A stretch of DNA of 24,621 nt from Oscillospiraceae bacterium (GCA_029005335.1 JAQXFT010000055.1:1-24621), one strand, 5' to 3'; counted from the stretch's first letter, positions 14,867-22,735 are shown. The notes: generated by a model not told the origin, from the letters alone. Translations and numbers: made by a program.

Positions 14867-15715
14867 ATGGCTAAAGGTGAACTTGGTTTCGGGCTTGAAA
14901 GCCTTTTTGATGACAATTCAACTGAAGTTCAGGTCAAGCGTACTCTGAGAGTATCGGAAATTGAACCAAACAGAGACCAGCCCCGTAAATTTTTCAGCGA
15001 TGAGGGCATAGAAGCCCTTGCGGATTCGATTCGGGAACATGGTGTTCTTCAGCCTATTCTCGTGCGTCCTCTCCCGAATGGCTCTTATCAGATTGTTGCA
15101 GGAGAAAGACGCTGGAGAGCCTCAAGAATGGCTGGACTTGATGAAGTCCCCGTGAATATCAGGGAGCTTGATGACTTTCAGACCATGCAGATTGCTATGG
15201 CGGAAAATCTTCAGCGTGAAAACCTTAACCCAATTGAAGAAGCTGAAGGTTATAAATACCTCATTGACAATTTCAGTATGACTAAAGAGCAAATTGCTAA
15301 AATTGCAGGAAAATCACGCTCCTATATATCAAATTCAATAAGAATACTTACTCTGCCCGATTTTGTAACAGACGCTTTAAGAGACGGTAAAATTACATCG
15401 GGTCATGCAAAGGCTCTGCTTATGTTTGATGATGAACAGCGTATGATTGAAACTGCTGAAAAAGCTATAAGCGGAAATCTTTCTGTAAGACAGATTGAAA
15501 AACTCGCAAAACAGCCTGAAACTTCTCAGAAATCAGTCAGGCCCTCAAAAAATTCCGACAGCTATTTTACCGAAATGGAAATCTCTTTAAGGGAACATCT
15601 CGGAAGAAAGGTTAAAGTCGATTACGGAAAAAATAAGGGCGTGCTTATTCTTGAATTTTATGATAAAGATGATTTGTCCTCTATCGCAGACAAGCTTGTC
15701 GATGATATGAAATAA
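14867..15715 (+). CDS. spo0J: ParB-type chromosome partition protein Spo0J
   Basis: Spo0J is the CTP-dependent clamp that loads at parS, spreads and recruits SMC and Soj. At 282 residues it has: an N-terminal Soj-stimulating segment (MAKGELGFGLESLFDD); CTP-binding domain with GERRWRA (79-85) and ENLQREN (113-119); a parS-binding helix-turn-helix IAKIAGKSRSYISNSIRIL with Arg151, the ParB-type specificity residue (contrast Gln in the Noc-like paralogue); and a C-terminal dimerisation domain. ATG 14867 follows GAAAGGAT. A parS lies 3 bp beyond the stop. Confidence 0.96.
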   Translation: MAKGELGFGLESLFDDNSTEVQVKRTLRVSEIEPNRDQPRKFFSDEGIEALADSIREHGVLQPILVRPLPNGSYQIVAGERRWRASRMAGLDEVPVNIRELDDFQTMQIAMAENLQRENLNPIEEAEGYKYLIDNFSMTKEQIAKIAGKSRSYISNSIRILTLPDFVTDALRDGKITSGHAKALLMFDDEQRMIETAEKAISGNLSVRQIEKLAKQPETSQKSVRPSKNSDSYFTEMEISLREHLGRKVKVDYGKNKGVLILEFYDKDDLSSIADKLVDDMK

Positions 15716-15718
15716 AAG

Positions 15719-15734
15719 CGTTTCACGTGAAACG
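15719..15734. other. parS: parS site 6
   Basis: Same 16-bp palindrome, between spo0J (3 bp away) and serS (ATG 31 bp away). Confidence 0.96.
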
Positions 15735-15764
15735 CATTAATAATTATTAAGGAGTTTTTTTAAA

Positions 15765-17045
15765 ATGATTGATATTAAGCTTATAAGAACCAATCCCGAA
15801 CTTGTTAAGGAAAATATTAAAAAGAAATTTCAGGAAGAAAAGCTTGAACTCGTTGACAAGGTTGTTGAACTTGACAAGCTTTACCGTGCTACTAAAACTG
15901 AATGTGACGACCTCCGGAATAAAAGAAAATCTATGAGCAAAACTATCGGCGGTCTTATGGCTAAGGGGCAGAAGGACGAAGCCGAAAGGGTTAAGGCAGA
16001 AGTTACCGGAATCGGAAAAACTCTTGAGGAAAAAGAGGCTCTCGAAGTCAGGCTTGAATCCGATATCCGTGAAATTATGCTCGTTATCCCAAATATAATT
16101 GATGAAAGCGTTCCGATTGGCAAGAACGACAGCGAAAATGTTGAAGTTGAAAAATTCGGTGAGCCTTTCGTTCCCGATTTTGAAGTTCCTTACCATGTCG
16201 ATATTATGGAAAATCTTAACGGTATCGATATCGACAGTGCAAGAAAAACAAGCGGTAACGGTTTCTATTATCTTTGCGGTGATATTGCTCTGCTTCAGTC
16301 TGCTATTCTCTCATATGCAAGGGATTTTATGGTTGACAGGGGATTTACATACTATATACCGCCATTTATGATTAGAAGCGATGTTGTCACCGGTGTTATG
16401 AGCTTTGCCGAAATGGAAGGTATGATGTACAAGATTGAGGGCGAGGATTTATACTTAATCGGTACAAGCGAACATTCAATGATTGGAAAATTTATCGATA
16501 CTATTATTCCCGAAGCTGAACTCCCTAAGACTCTTACAAGCTATTCTCCATGCTTCAGAAAGGAAGTCGGCGCACATGGTATTGAGGAAAGGGGAGTATA
16601 CCGTATTCACCAGTTTGAAAAGCAGGAAATGATTGTTGTATGCAAGCCTGAAGAAAGTATGGACTGGTTCAGAAAGCTCTATACAAATACTGTTGATTTC
16701 TTCAGAAGCCTTGATATTCCTGTCCGTACTCTTGAATGTTGCTCCGGTGACCTTGCTGACCTTAAAGTAAAAAGCATTGACGTTGAAGCATGGTCTCCAC
16801 GTCAGAAAAAATATTTCGAGGTCGGAAGCTGTTCAAATCTCGGCGATGCTCAGGCAAGACGCCTTGAAATCAGAGTCAGAACAGAGGACGGTGCAAAATA
16901 TTTTCCACACACTCTCAATAATACTGTTGTTGCTCCGCCGAGAATGCTTATTGCCTTTCTTGAAAATAATCTCAATCAGGACGGCAGTATCCGAATACCG
17001 CAGGCACTTCAGCGATATATGCGTAAAGAGGTAATCAAAAAATAA
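15765..17045 (+). CDS. serS: Serine-tRNA ligase
   Basis: SerRS is a class II synthetase charging tRNA-Ser. The 426 residues have the N-terminal tRNA-binding coiled coil (about 25-105, Lys/Glu-rich), then the catalytic core: SYSPCFRKEVGAHGIEERGVYRIHQFEKQEM (motif 2, with conserved Arg) and VEAWSPRQKKYFEVGSCSNLGDAQARR. Motif 3 reads LNNTVVAPPRMLIAFLENN, where the usual bacterial form has GSGLAVGRT; the conserved Arg is kept. ATG 15765 follows AAGGAG. No T-box fits in the 49-bp leader. A small gene follows with no gap. Confidence 0.95.
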   Translation: MIDIKLIRTNPELVKENIKKKFQEEKLELVDKVVELDKLYRATKTECDDLRNKRKSMSKTIGGLMAKGQKDEAERVKAEVTGIGKTLEEKEALEVRLESDIREIMLVIPNIIDESVPIGKNDSENVEVEKFGEPFVPDFEVPYHVDIMENLNGIDIDSARKTSGNGFYYLCGDIALLQSAILSYARDFMVDRGFTYYIPPFMIRSDVVTGVMSFAEMEGMMYKIEGEDLYLIGTSEHSMIGKFIDTIIPEAELPKTLTSYSPCFRKEVGAHGIEERGVYRIHQFEKQEMIVVCKPEESMDWFRKLYTNTVDFFRSLDIPVRTLECCSGDLADLKVKSIDVEAWSPRQKKYFEVGSCSNLGDAQARRLEIRVRTEDGAKYFPHTLNNTVVAPPRMLIAFLENNLNQDGSIRIPQALQRYMRKEVIKK

Positions 17046-17372
17046 ATGAGTAGTAATTTTTATCACATTGACAATCTGGGTGAAGTCTTTTCGATTACTA
17101 TTGAAAGCGGTTTCAGACAGGAGCTTTTTGATAATTATGATTGTGACAGCAATGGCGATTTGATTCAGGCTATAGTGAAGTATCTCATAAGAATAAACGA
17201 TTTCGACGGCTCAGAGCTTGAATTTGACAGCGATACGGATATTTTTGCAGTCTACTGCGAAAATCAGAATACTATATATAAACTTGCTGAAATTCTTGAA
17301 AATAATATGTACAAAGATGAGGTTATTGATGACGCTATGAACTCTCCGGAGGTTAAAGCGGAATTGTCTTAA
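17046..17372 (+). CDS. Small acidic protein, possible Imm51-like fold
   Basis: This 108-residue, strongly acidic protein starts directly after the serS TAA, with GAGG 13 bp upstream, so it is probably co-translated with serS. It has no signal peptide or membrane segment. The pattern YHIDNLGEVFSITIESG...LIQAIVKYLIRIN...LEFDSDTDIFAVYCENQNTIYKLAEIL resembles the Imm51 immunity-protein family (conserved EFDxExxMFxAY-like strand followed by a helix). That likeness is from memory and moderate. No toxin gene lies nearby, so an immunity role is only a possibility. Confidence 0.72.
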   Translation: MSSNFYHIDNLGEVFSITIESGFRQELFDNYDCDSNGDLIQAIVKYLIRINDFDGSELEFDSDTDIFAVYCENQNTIYKLAEILENNMYKDEVIDDAMNSPEVKAELS

Positions 17373-17378
17373 AATTTG

Positions 17379-17405
17379 CGGGCGGTCAGTTTATCTGACC
17401 GCCCG
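17379..17405. terminator. Bidirectional hairpin between the serS unit and the calcium ATPase
   Basis: The arms CGGGCGGTCAG (17379-17389) and CTGACCGCCCG (17395-17405) form an 11-bp GC-rich stem with a 5-nt loop at the convergent gene junction. Its last bases overlap parS site 7. On the plus strand the T-rich tract comes only after parS (17421-17433), so parS occupies the place of the immediate U-tract. Confidence 0.8.
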
Positions 17406-17419
17406 TTTCACGTGAAACG
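17404..17419. other. parS: parS site 7
   Basis: Same 16-bp palindrome. It overlaps the terminator stem by 2 bp and ends 5 bp from the calcium ATPase stop codon. Together with the T-rich stretch after it, it may add a second terminator hairpin. Confidence 0.96.
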
Positions 17420-17424
17420 CCTTT

Positions 17425-20034
17425 TTATTTTTTTGAAAAAAATCCCGATATGAATGGTATCAAAGCACTCAGTCCCAGAGAAATCAAAAGCTGTTCACGG
17501 GTAAGCGTTACCGTTTCAAATATTACCTGCAACTGCGGTACACTTACCGCAAGTATTAAAGCTGTCATCGATACAAGTACCGCAAGTATTAATTTCACAT
17601 TGGAGAATATATTTATTCTGAAAAGTCCCTTTTCCTCCGATTTACATTCAAATACATGTATCAGTTGTGACATTACAAGCGTTATTAATGCGGAAGTTCT
17701 TCCGGCTTCAACGCTTCCGCCAAGCTTTATTGCAAGGCTGAATGATGCAAGCGTTGAGATTCCTATTAAAATTCCTCTGAATATAATTTTTGTCATAAGT
17801 CCTCCCGAAAAAAATCCGTCTGTAGATTTTCGGGGAGGCTTATTCATTATATTGTCTTCCGGCGGTTCAAGTCCGAGTGCTATTGCCGGAAGTCCGTCCG
17901 TTACAAGGTTTACAAGCAGTAACTGTACCGGCATTAATACTATCGGCATTCCCATTACTATTCCCAGAAACATTGTAAGCACTTCTCCTATATTGCAGGA
18001 AAGAAGATAGCGTACAAATTTCCTTATATTTGCATATACACATCTGCCCTGCTCAACAGCATTTACAAGTGTTGCAAGATTATCATCAAGCAGTATGACA
18101 TCTGCTGCCTGTTTTGTTACATCTGTACCGGTGATTCCCATTGCAACACCTACATCAGCTTCCTTTATTGCAGGAGCGTCATTTACTCCGTCTCCCGTCA
18201 TTGTTACGATTTCGCCCTTTCGTTTGAAGCTTTGTACGATTCTTAATTTATGTATGGGTTCTACTCTTGCGAATACGGAATATTTATCAATTTCACGGTC
18301 AAGCTGTTCATCAGTCATCATGTTGAGTTCTTCGCCGGTAATAGCCTGCTTTCCTCGGAGAAGTCCGGCTTTTTTTGCTATGGCTACGGCTGTATTCTTA
18401 TGGTCGCCTGTTATCATTACAGTGCGTACAGATGCATTTGCACATTTCCGGATAGCAATTTTTGCTTCCTCACGTGGAGGGTCAATCATTCCTGCAAGAC
18501 CTAAAAATATTAAATTACGCTGTTCGGGATTCAGTGAATCCGTCTGGGAATACGCCATTGCAAGAACTCTGAGTGCCTTGTCGGACATCTCTATAACTTT
18601 ATTTTCAATCTGACGGCGTTTGCCTGATGTAAGCGGTATTATTTCGCCTTTCTGATTCATGTAGTGACTGCATTTCGGAATGATTACTTCATCTGCTCCT
18701 TTATAGTATGCTTTGTTTCCCTCCGGAGTTTTACACAATACTGCCATGTATCTTGTTTCGCTGTCAAAGGGAATTTCTTTTAATTTCGGGTGTGATATTT
18801 CAAGCGATTTTGCTGTAATTCCGCCCTTTGCCGACATAATCAGAAGTGCGGTTTCCGTGGGGTCTCCCGTGACCTCCCATTCTCCGGAGTTCCTGTTCCT
18901 GAGCTTTGAATTTATTCGTATGGTTGCTGTATTGCATAGCGTACTGCATTTAAGAAATTCCGAAAGAGATTTTTCTACAGAAATTTTTACCGGTATATCC
19001 TGATTTTCAGGGCATATATGACCTCCGGTTCTGTAGCCCATTCCGCTTACACTGTATGTATTTTCACCGGAATATATTTCCGTTACTGTCATTCGGTTTT
19101 CTGTGATAGTTCCCGTTTTGTCAGAGCATATCACAGACGCACACCCCAGAGTTTCAACGCTGTGAAGTTTGTTTACAAGTGCCTTTTGCTTTAACATTCT
19201 GCTGACTGCAAGTGCAAGAGCTATTGTCACTGTTGCCGGAAGTCCCTCCGGAATAGCTGCGATTGCTATTGTTATCCCCGACATCAGCATTGTGAATGTA
19301 TCTTCACCCCTCAATACTCCGGCTGTAAATACTGCTATGCATACTCCTATACATATTATTGCCACTGTTTTTCCCAGTTCCGCAAGGCGTTTCTGTAATG
19401 GTGTCATACCGCTGTCGATATTCTCCAGCATTGATGATATTTTGCCTACCTGAGTTTTCTTTCCGGTTGCTATTACCTTTGCCTGACAAGTTCCCTTGAC
19501 GGCTGATGTTCCGCAATAAACTATGTTTGATTTGTTGAGGCTGTTGTCCGTATCGTTTTTCAGTCCGGCTTTTTTTTCTGTCGGAAGTGATTCTCCCGTA
19601 AGTATGGATTCATCTGTATTAAATGACGAACACTTTAATATTACGCAGTCTGCCGGTATTCTGTCTCCTGCCTCAAGCTCTATTACATCATCTGTTACAA
19701 GCTCAGATGCTTTTATTTCTTTAAGTACTCCGTCCCTGTAGCACTTTGCTGTAGGTGATGTCATGGATTTGAGTGCTTCAAGAGTTCTTTCCGTCCTGAA
19801 TTCCTGAATAAATCCCAGTATAGCATTGAGAAGTACTATTAATATTATGGTTACTGCGTCCGTTATTTCTCCGAGAAATACTGATATTATCGTTGCTCCG
19901 AGAAGTATCATTACCATTACATCTTTAAACTGCCCTGCAAATATTTTAATAGGATTCGCTTTTTTATCCTCTGCAAAAATATTTTCGCCGTCTGTCTTTC
20001 GTCTTTGTACGGCTTCCTTTTCGGTAAGTCCCAT
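17425..20034 (-). CDS. P-type calcium-transporting ATPase (P2A, SERCA-like)
   Basis: This 869-residue membrane pump has all P2A features: actuator loop TGES (146-149), M4 ion-site motif AAIPEGLP, phosphorylated Asp in CSDKTGTITENRM (Asp305), nucleotide-binding KGA, TGDH, the hinge TGDGVNDAP (about 613-621), M5 SCNIGEVLT and M6 NLVTDGLPAIALG. About ten hydrophobic segments are visible, with four in the C-terminal third. PEGL in M4 together with N-x-x-TD in M6 fits Ca2+ rather than heavy metals. I start it at ATG 20034, 8 bp after GGAAGG, since GTG 20043 and ATG 20040 abut the ribosome-binding site. It probably exports Ca2+ using ATP. Confidence 0.94.
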   Translation of the reverse strand: MGLTEKEAVQRRKTDGENIFAEDKKANPIKIFAGQFKDVMVMILLGATIISVFLGEITDAVTIILIVLLNAILGFIQEFRTERTLEALKSMTSPTAKCYRDGVLKEIKASELVTDDVIELEAGDRIPADCVILKCSSFNTDESILTGESLPTEKKAGLKNDTDNSLNKSNIVYCGTSAVKGTCQAKVIATGKKTQVGKISSMLENIDSGMTPLQKRLAELGKTVAIICIGVCIAVFTAGVLRGEDTFTMLMSGITIAIAAIPEGLPATVTIALALAVSRMLKQKALVNKLHSVETLGCASVICSDKTGTITENRMTVTEIYSGENTYSVSGMGYRTGGHICPENQDIPVKISVEKSLSEFLKCSTLCNTATIRINSKLRNRNSGEWEVTGDPTETALLIMSAKGGITAKSLEISHPKLKEIPFDSETRYMAVLCKTPEGNKAYYKGADEVIIPKCSHYMNQKGEIIPLTSGKRRQIENKVIEMSDKALRVLAMAYSQTDSLNPEQRNLIFLGLAGMIDPPREEAKIAIRKCANASVRTVMITGDHKNTAVAIAKKAGLLRGKQAITGEELNMMTDEQLDREIDKYSVFARVEPIHKLRIVQSFKRKGEIVTMTGDGVNDAPAIKEADVGVAMGITGTDVTKQAADVILLDDNLATLVNAVEQGRCVYANIRKFVRYLLSCNIGEVLTMFLGIVMGMPIVLMPVQLLLVNLVTDGLPAIALGLEPPEDNIMNKPPRKSTDGFFSGGLMTKIIFRGILIGISTLASFSLAIKLGGSVEAGRTSALITLVMSQLIHVFECKSEEKGLFRINIFSNVKLILAVLVSMTALILAVSVPQLQVIFETVTLTREQLLISLGLSALIPFISGFFSKK

Positions 20035-20126
20035 TTCCATCACCTTCCGTTATGTATTATTGTACATAATATGAAGGACGAGGGATAATTATTCTATAAT
20101 CATAAAGGCTTTTCAGGCTTGTTTTC

Positions 20127-20142
20127 CGTTTCACGTGAAACG
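20127..20142. other. parS: parS site 8
   Basis: Same 16-bp palindrome, directly abutting the stop codon of the AlbA_2 gene (20143) with no gap, and upstream of the calcium ATPase. Confidence 0.96.
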
Positions 20143-20592
20143 CTATCTCGCATTAAGCATATCAAGAATCTCTTTAAAACTGCATCTGTAGTCGCCGTCC
20201 CCGTCACGGCGGTATGTTCCCGAGAGAATATTGTCTCCTATGTATACCGGCTTCTGTTTCGGTGATGCCTCCGGTACATTTATTACTATGATATTTTTTC
20301 CGTTTACCTTTCTGATATAAACGTCCTGTTCCTTTAATATGTTTATGCTTACTTTTGAGGGATTTTCTATATTGTCCCAGAAGTCCATAACAAGCCATTC
20401 GGGGTCGGGGAGATTAAGAGGGTGCAGGGATTTGTCAGGATATTCCTCCACTCCGAGAAGTATTACTCCGCCTGTTGTGTTTGCAAATGCTGAATATGTT
20501 TCCCATATACTTTCCGGAAGCCCTCCCGTAGCTTTTTTTGCTTCTATCTGGTTATTTTCCTGGTATTTCTCAATGTTCAGCAAATCAATCAT
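20143..20592 (-). CDS. Stand-alone AlbA_2-domain protein (putative DNA/RNA binding)
   Basis: This 149-residue protein matches the AlbA_2 (Schlafen AAA-4-like) domain: an early IEAKKATGGLPESIWETYSAFANTTGGVILLGVEE (family pattern E.K...g..P..i...i.AfANt.GG.l..Gv.e), a middle strand region INILKEQDVYIRKVNGKNIIVINVPEA, and a closing YRRDGDGDYRCS. Most such proteins continue into a C-terminal ATPase-like or winged-helix region; here it ends after the first domain. ATG 20592 lies 8-9 bp after GAGGTG; the TTG at 20619 is rejected. It is bracketed by two parS sites. Its role is unknown. Confidence 0.85.
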   Translation of the reverse strand: MIDLLNIEKYQENNQIEAKKATGGLPESIWETYSAFANTTGGVILLGVEEYPDKSLHPLNLPDPEWLVMDFWDNIENPSKVSINILKEQDVYIRKVNGKNIIVINVPEASPKQKPVYIGDNILSGTYRRDGDGDYRCSFKEILDMLNAR

Positions 20593-20671
20593 TATATATT
20601 GCACCTCGTTTTTTATCAATTATATCATGTCAGGAGATGCACTTCAATATATTTTGCAGAAATATTACCTG

Positions 20672-20687
20672 CGTTTCACGTGAAACG
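20672..20687. other. parS: parS site 9
   Basis: Same 16-bp palindrome, with flanking bases extending symmetry to 20 bp. It lies between the AlbA_2 gene and the mazF terminator. Confidence 0.96.
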
Positions 20688-20700
20688 CATACATATGAAA

Positions 20701-20734
20701 AAATTTTTTCCGGAGGGGACAAAGCCCCCTCCGG
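20701..20734 (-). terminator. Terminator of the endoA/mazF gene
   Basis: On the minus strand a 9-bp stem CCGGAGGGG / CCCCTCCGG (20734-20726 with 20718-20710), 7-nt loop, is followed by AAAAAATTTTTT. It starts directly after the mazF stop. The A-run before the T-run makes it less canonical. Confidence 0.7.
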
Positions 20735-21082
20735 TTAAATCTGCAAGCCGAAGCTTATTGATAATGCTGTATTTACCCGATTCATTGATGTATTGTCAAG
20801 CTCGCCCATTCTGTCCTTCAGACGCTTTTTATCAATAGTACGGATTTGCTCCAGAAGTACTATGCTGTCCTTTGATAATCCGCAGGTGTCCGCAGATACC
20901 TCTATATGGGTTGGCAGTCTCGATTTGTCACGCTGACTTGTTATAGCTGCTGCTATTACAGTCGGGCTGTGTCTGTTTCCGACATCATTCTGAACTATAA
21001 GTACGGGTCTTACTCCGCCCTGTTCCGAGCCGACAACAGGACTTAAATCAGCATAATAGATTTCTCCTCTTTTAACTGACAT
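20735..21082 (-). CDS. endoA: EndoA/MazF-type endoribonuclease (PemK family)
   Basis: This 115-residue protein is very close to Bacillus EndoA: VKRGEIYYADLSPVVGSEQGGVRPVLIVQND at the N-terminus, AAITSQ with LPTHIEV in the middle and DSIVLLEQIRTIDKKRL toward the C-terminus. EndoA/MazF toxins cut mRNA at short specific sequences and are held by a small antitoxin usually encoded just upstream. Here I found no antitoxin ORF in the 268 bp up to spoVAD; the longest ATG reading frame I noticed there is 11 codons. ATG 21082 follows TAGGAG. The antitoxin may be encoded elsewhere. Confidence 0.95.
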   Translation of the reverse strand: MSVKRGEIYYADLSPVVGSEQGGVRPVLIVQNDVGNRHSPTVIAAAITSQRDKSRLPTHIEVSADTCGLSKDSIVLLEQIRTIDKKRLKDRMGELDNTSMNRVNTALSISFGLQI

Positions 21083-21108
21083 ATTTTTTTCTCCTATAAT
21101 TATATTTA

Positions 21109-21129
21109 ACCTGAATATTTTTTTCAGGT
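21109..21129. promoter_or_regulatory. Inverted repeat in the endoA leader
   Basis: ACCTGAA and TTCAGGT form a perfect 7-bp inverted repeat with a 7-nt AT spacer, 27 bp upstream of the endoA start. It could be an operator or a leader hairpin. There is no further evidence. Confidence 0.35.
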
Positions 21130-21207
21130 ACTTATATTATTGCCGTATCATAAGGTTTTAAACATCTTATTTCATTATATGCAGTAAAAATAATTTTGCT
21201 ATCCGCC

Positions 21208-21238
21208 TGAATATTTCCGGCTATATTCTGCCATAATA
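21208..21238 (+). promoter_or_regulatory. Sigma-G-like promoter for spoVAD-spoVAE
   Basis: TGAATA (21208-21213), an 18-bp spacer and CATAATA (21232-21238) closely match the forespore sigma-G consensus (-35 TGAATA-like, -10 CATACTA-like). The spoVA operon is sigma-G dependent in B. subtilis, so the match has a biological fit. No sigma-A promoter stands out here. The predicted leader is about 105 nt and includes the DnaA-box-like cluster. Confidence 0.7.
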
Positions 21239-21286
21239 ACAGGGACAGACAGCGTGAATTAAGATTAAAATATTTTTTAAACACCG

Positions 21287-21338
21287 CTTTCAACATTTTG
21301 TGGAAAGATATGTTGAAAACCTGACTTGCATTTCAACA
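21287..21338. other. DnaA-box-like cluster upstream of spoVAD
   Basis: Four 9-mers of the oriC type lie in 52 bp: CTTTCAACA (21287-21295), TGTGGAAAG (21299-21307), TGTTGAAAA (21311-21319) and ATTTCAACA (21330-21338). The middle two are spaced 12 bp. They match the box variants at oriC, about 18 kb away, and lie in the spoVAD leader just before its ribosome-binding site. Confidence 0.65.
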
Positions 21339-21350
21339 ATGGAGGAATTT

Positions 21351-22367
21351 ATGTCAAAAAAAATTGATACAGGTGTGTTCCTGACTGAAAATCACCCCAG
21401 AATTATCAGCTTTTCATCAGTCGTAGGCTCTAAGGAGGGTCAGGGACCTTTAGGTGGCTGTTTCGATGAGGTTATAGAAGACAGTCACTTCGGTGAAGAT
21501 ACATGGGAAAAGGCTGAAAGTAAATTTCAGCTTGAAGCAGTCTGCAACGCTATTAAAAAAGGTAATTTCGTTAAGGAGGATTTCGATGCCGTTTTCTCCG
21601 GAGACCTGATAAATCAGTGTACAGGCTCTACCTTTGGACTGAGAAATCTTGAAATTCCATTTTTCGGAATATTCGGTGCGTGTTCAACTATGGCTGAGGG
21701 GCTTTTATTGTCTGCTATTGCCGTTGAAAGCGGTGCAGTTAAAAGAGCTGTTGCCGTTACATCTTCACATTTTTCTACTGCTGAAAGACAATTCAGATTT
21801 CCGCTTTCGTATGGCGGTCAGCGTACCCCAACTTCACAATGGACTTGTACAGCCTCCGGAGCTGTTACAGTATCAGGAACAGACAGGTCGGGAATCGAAA
21901 TAGCCGGAGGGTGTATAGGAAAAATTACTGATTTAGGTATAACGGACGCAAATAATATGGGAAGTGCTATGGCTCCTGCCGCTGCTGAAACTATTATGCG
22001 TTATCTGAATGCTACCGGTACTACTCCCGGAGATTATGATTATATCATTACCGGTGATTTGGGTCTTGTCGGAAGTCAGCTCCTTATTGACTTTGTTATG
22101 AAACAGGGTATTGATATAAGCCGTGTCCATAAGGACTGTGGCTCTATGATGTTCGACCCCGACAAACAGGATACTCATTGCGGAGGCTCAGGCTGTGGGT
22201 GCAGTGCAAGCATACTCTGCGGATACTTTCTCCCCAGACTTGCTGCCGGTAAAATTAAAAATATTCTATTTGCGGCTACCGGAGCTTTGATGTCTCCCCT
22301 GATTTGCCAGCAGGGTGAATCCATACCTTCAATATCTCATCTCGTCCATATAAGAAAGGGGAGCTGA
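21351..22367 (+). CDS. spoVAD: Stage V sporulation protein AD
   Basis: SpoVAD is a thiolase-fold protein that binds dipicolinic acid and helps its uptake into the forespore at the inner spore membrane. The 338 residues begin SKKIDTGVFLTENHPRIISFSSVVG, and include the thiolase-like GIFGACSTMAEGLLL (Cys111), the family's ERQFRFPLSYGGQRTPTSQWTCTASGA, the DYIITGDLGLVGSQLL strand and the late CGGSGCGCSASILCGYFLP. ATG 21351 follows GGAGG; an in-frame upstream start at 21300 would run through the DnaA-box cluster and lacks a good ribosome-binding site. spoVAE follows 5 bp later. spoVAC is absent upstream. Confidence 0.95.
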   Translation: MSKKIDTGVFLTENHPRIISFSSVVGSKEGQGPLGGCFDEVIEDSHFGEDTWEKAESKFQLEAVCNAIKKGNFVKEDFDAVFSGDLINQCTGSTFGLRNLEIPFFGIFGACSTMAEGLLLSAIAVESGAVKRAVAVTSSHFSTAERQFRFPLSYGGQRTPTSQWTCTASGAVTVSGTDRSGIEIAGGCIGKITDLGITDANNMGSAMAPAAAETIMRYLNATGTTPGDYDYIITGDLGLVGSQLLIDFVMKQGIDISRVHKDCGSMMFDPDKQDTHCGGSGCGCSASILCGYFLPRLAAGKIKNILFAATGALMSPLICQQGESIPSISHLVHIRKGS

Positions 22368-22372
22368 TTTTT

Positions 22373-22735
22373 ATGCTTATTGATATTTTAAAGGCTTTTA
22401 TCGTTGGCGGATTAATTTGTATGGTCGGACAGTTTCTGATTGACTATACCAAGCTTACTCCTGCACGTATTCTTACCGGATATGTTGTTTCGGGTGTTAT
22501 TCTCTCTGCCCTCGGTATTTATAAATATATCGCTGATTTTGCAGGAGCTGGTGCAACTGTCCCTCTTGTCGGATTCGGACACCTTCTTGCCGACGGAGTG
22601 AAAAAGGCTGTTGCAGAGGACGGATTCCTCGGAATTTTTAAAGGAGGTCTTACGGCATCTTCTGCCGGAATTACTGCTGCTATCCTCTTCGGACTTCTTG
22701 CCTCAATATGCTTTAAACAGCGTGATAAAGAGTAA
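22373..22735 (+). CDS. spoVAE: Stage V sporulation protein AE (SpoVAEb type)
   Basis: This 120-residue integral membrane protein has a hydrophobic N-terminal helix (IVGGLICMVGQFLID), a second near ILTGYVVSGVILSALGIY, the conserved GAGATVPLVGFGHLLADGV and a C-terminal helix ITAAILFGLLASICF. SpoVAC, AD and AEb form the minimal dipicolinate channel/uptake apparatus in most spore formers. It starts 5 bp after spoVAD behind AAAGGGGAG, so the two form an operon. No terminator is clear in the AT-rich stretch before the tRNA promoter. Confidence 0.94.
   Translation: MLIDILKAFIVGGLICMVGQFLIDYTKLTPARILTGYVVSGVILSALGIYKYIADFAGAGATVPLVGFGHLLADGVKKAVAEDGFLGIFKGGLTASSAGITAAILFGLLASICFKQRDKE

Noticed and set aside
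15716..15764. T-box leader before serS
   Set aside because: Only 49 bp separate spo0J and serS and they hold a parS site and the ribosome-binding site; a T-box cannot fit.
17450..20074. Several plus-strand ORFs opposite the calcium ATPase
   Set aside because: All are shadows of the P-type ATPase gene, whose catalytic motifs are complete on the minus strand.
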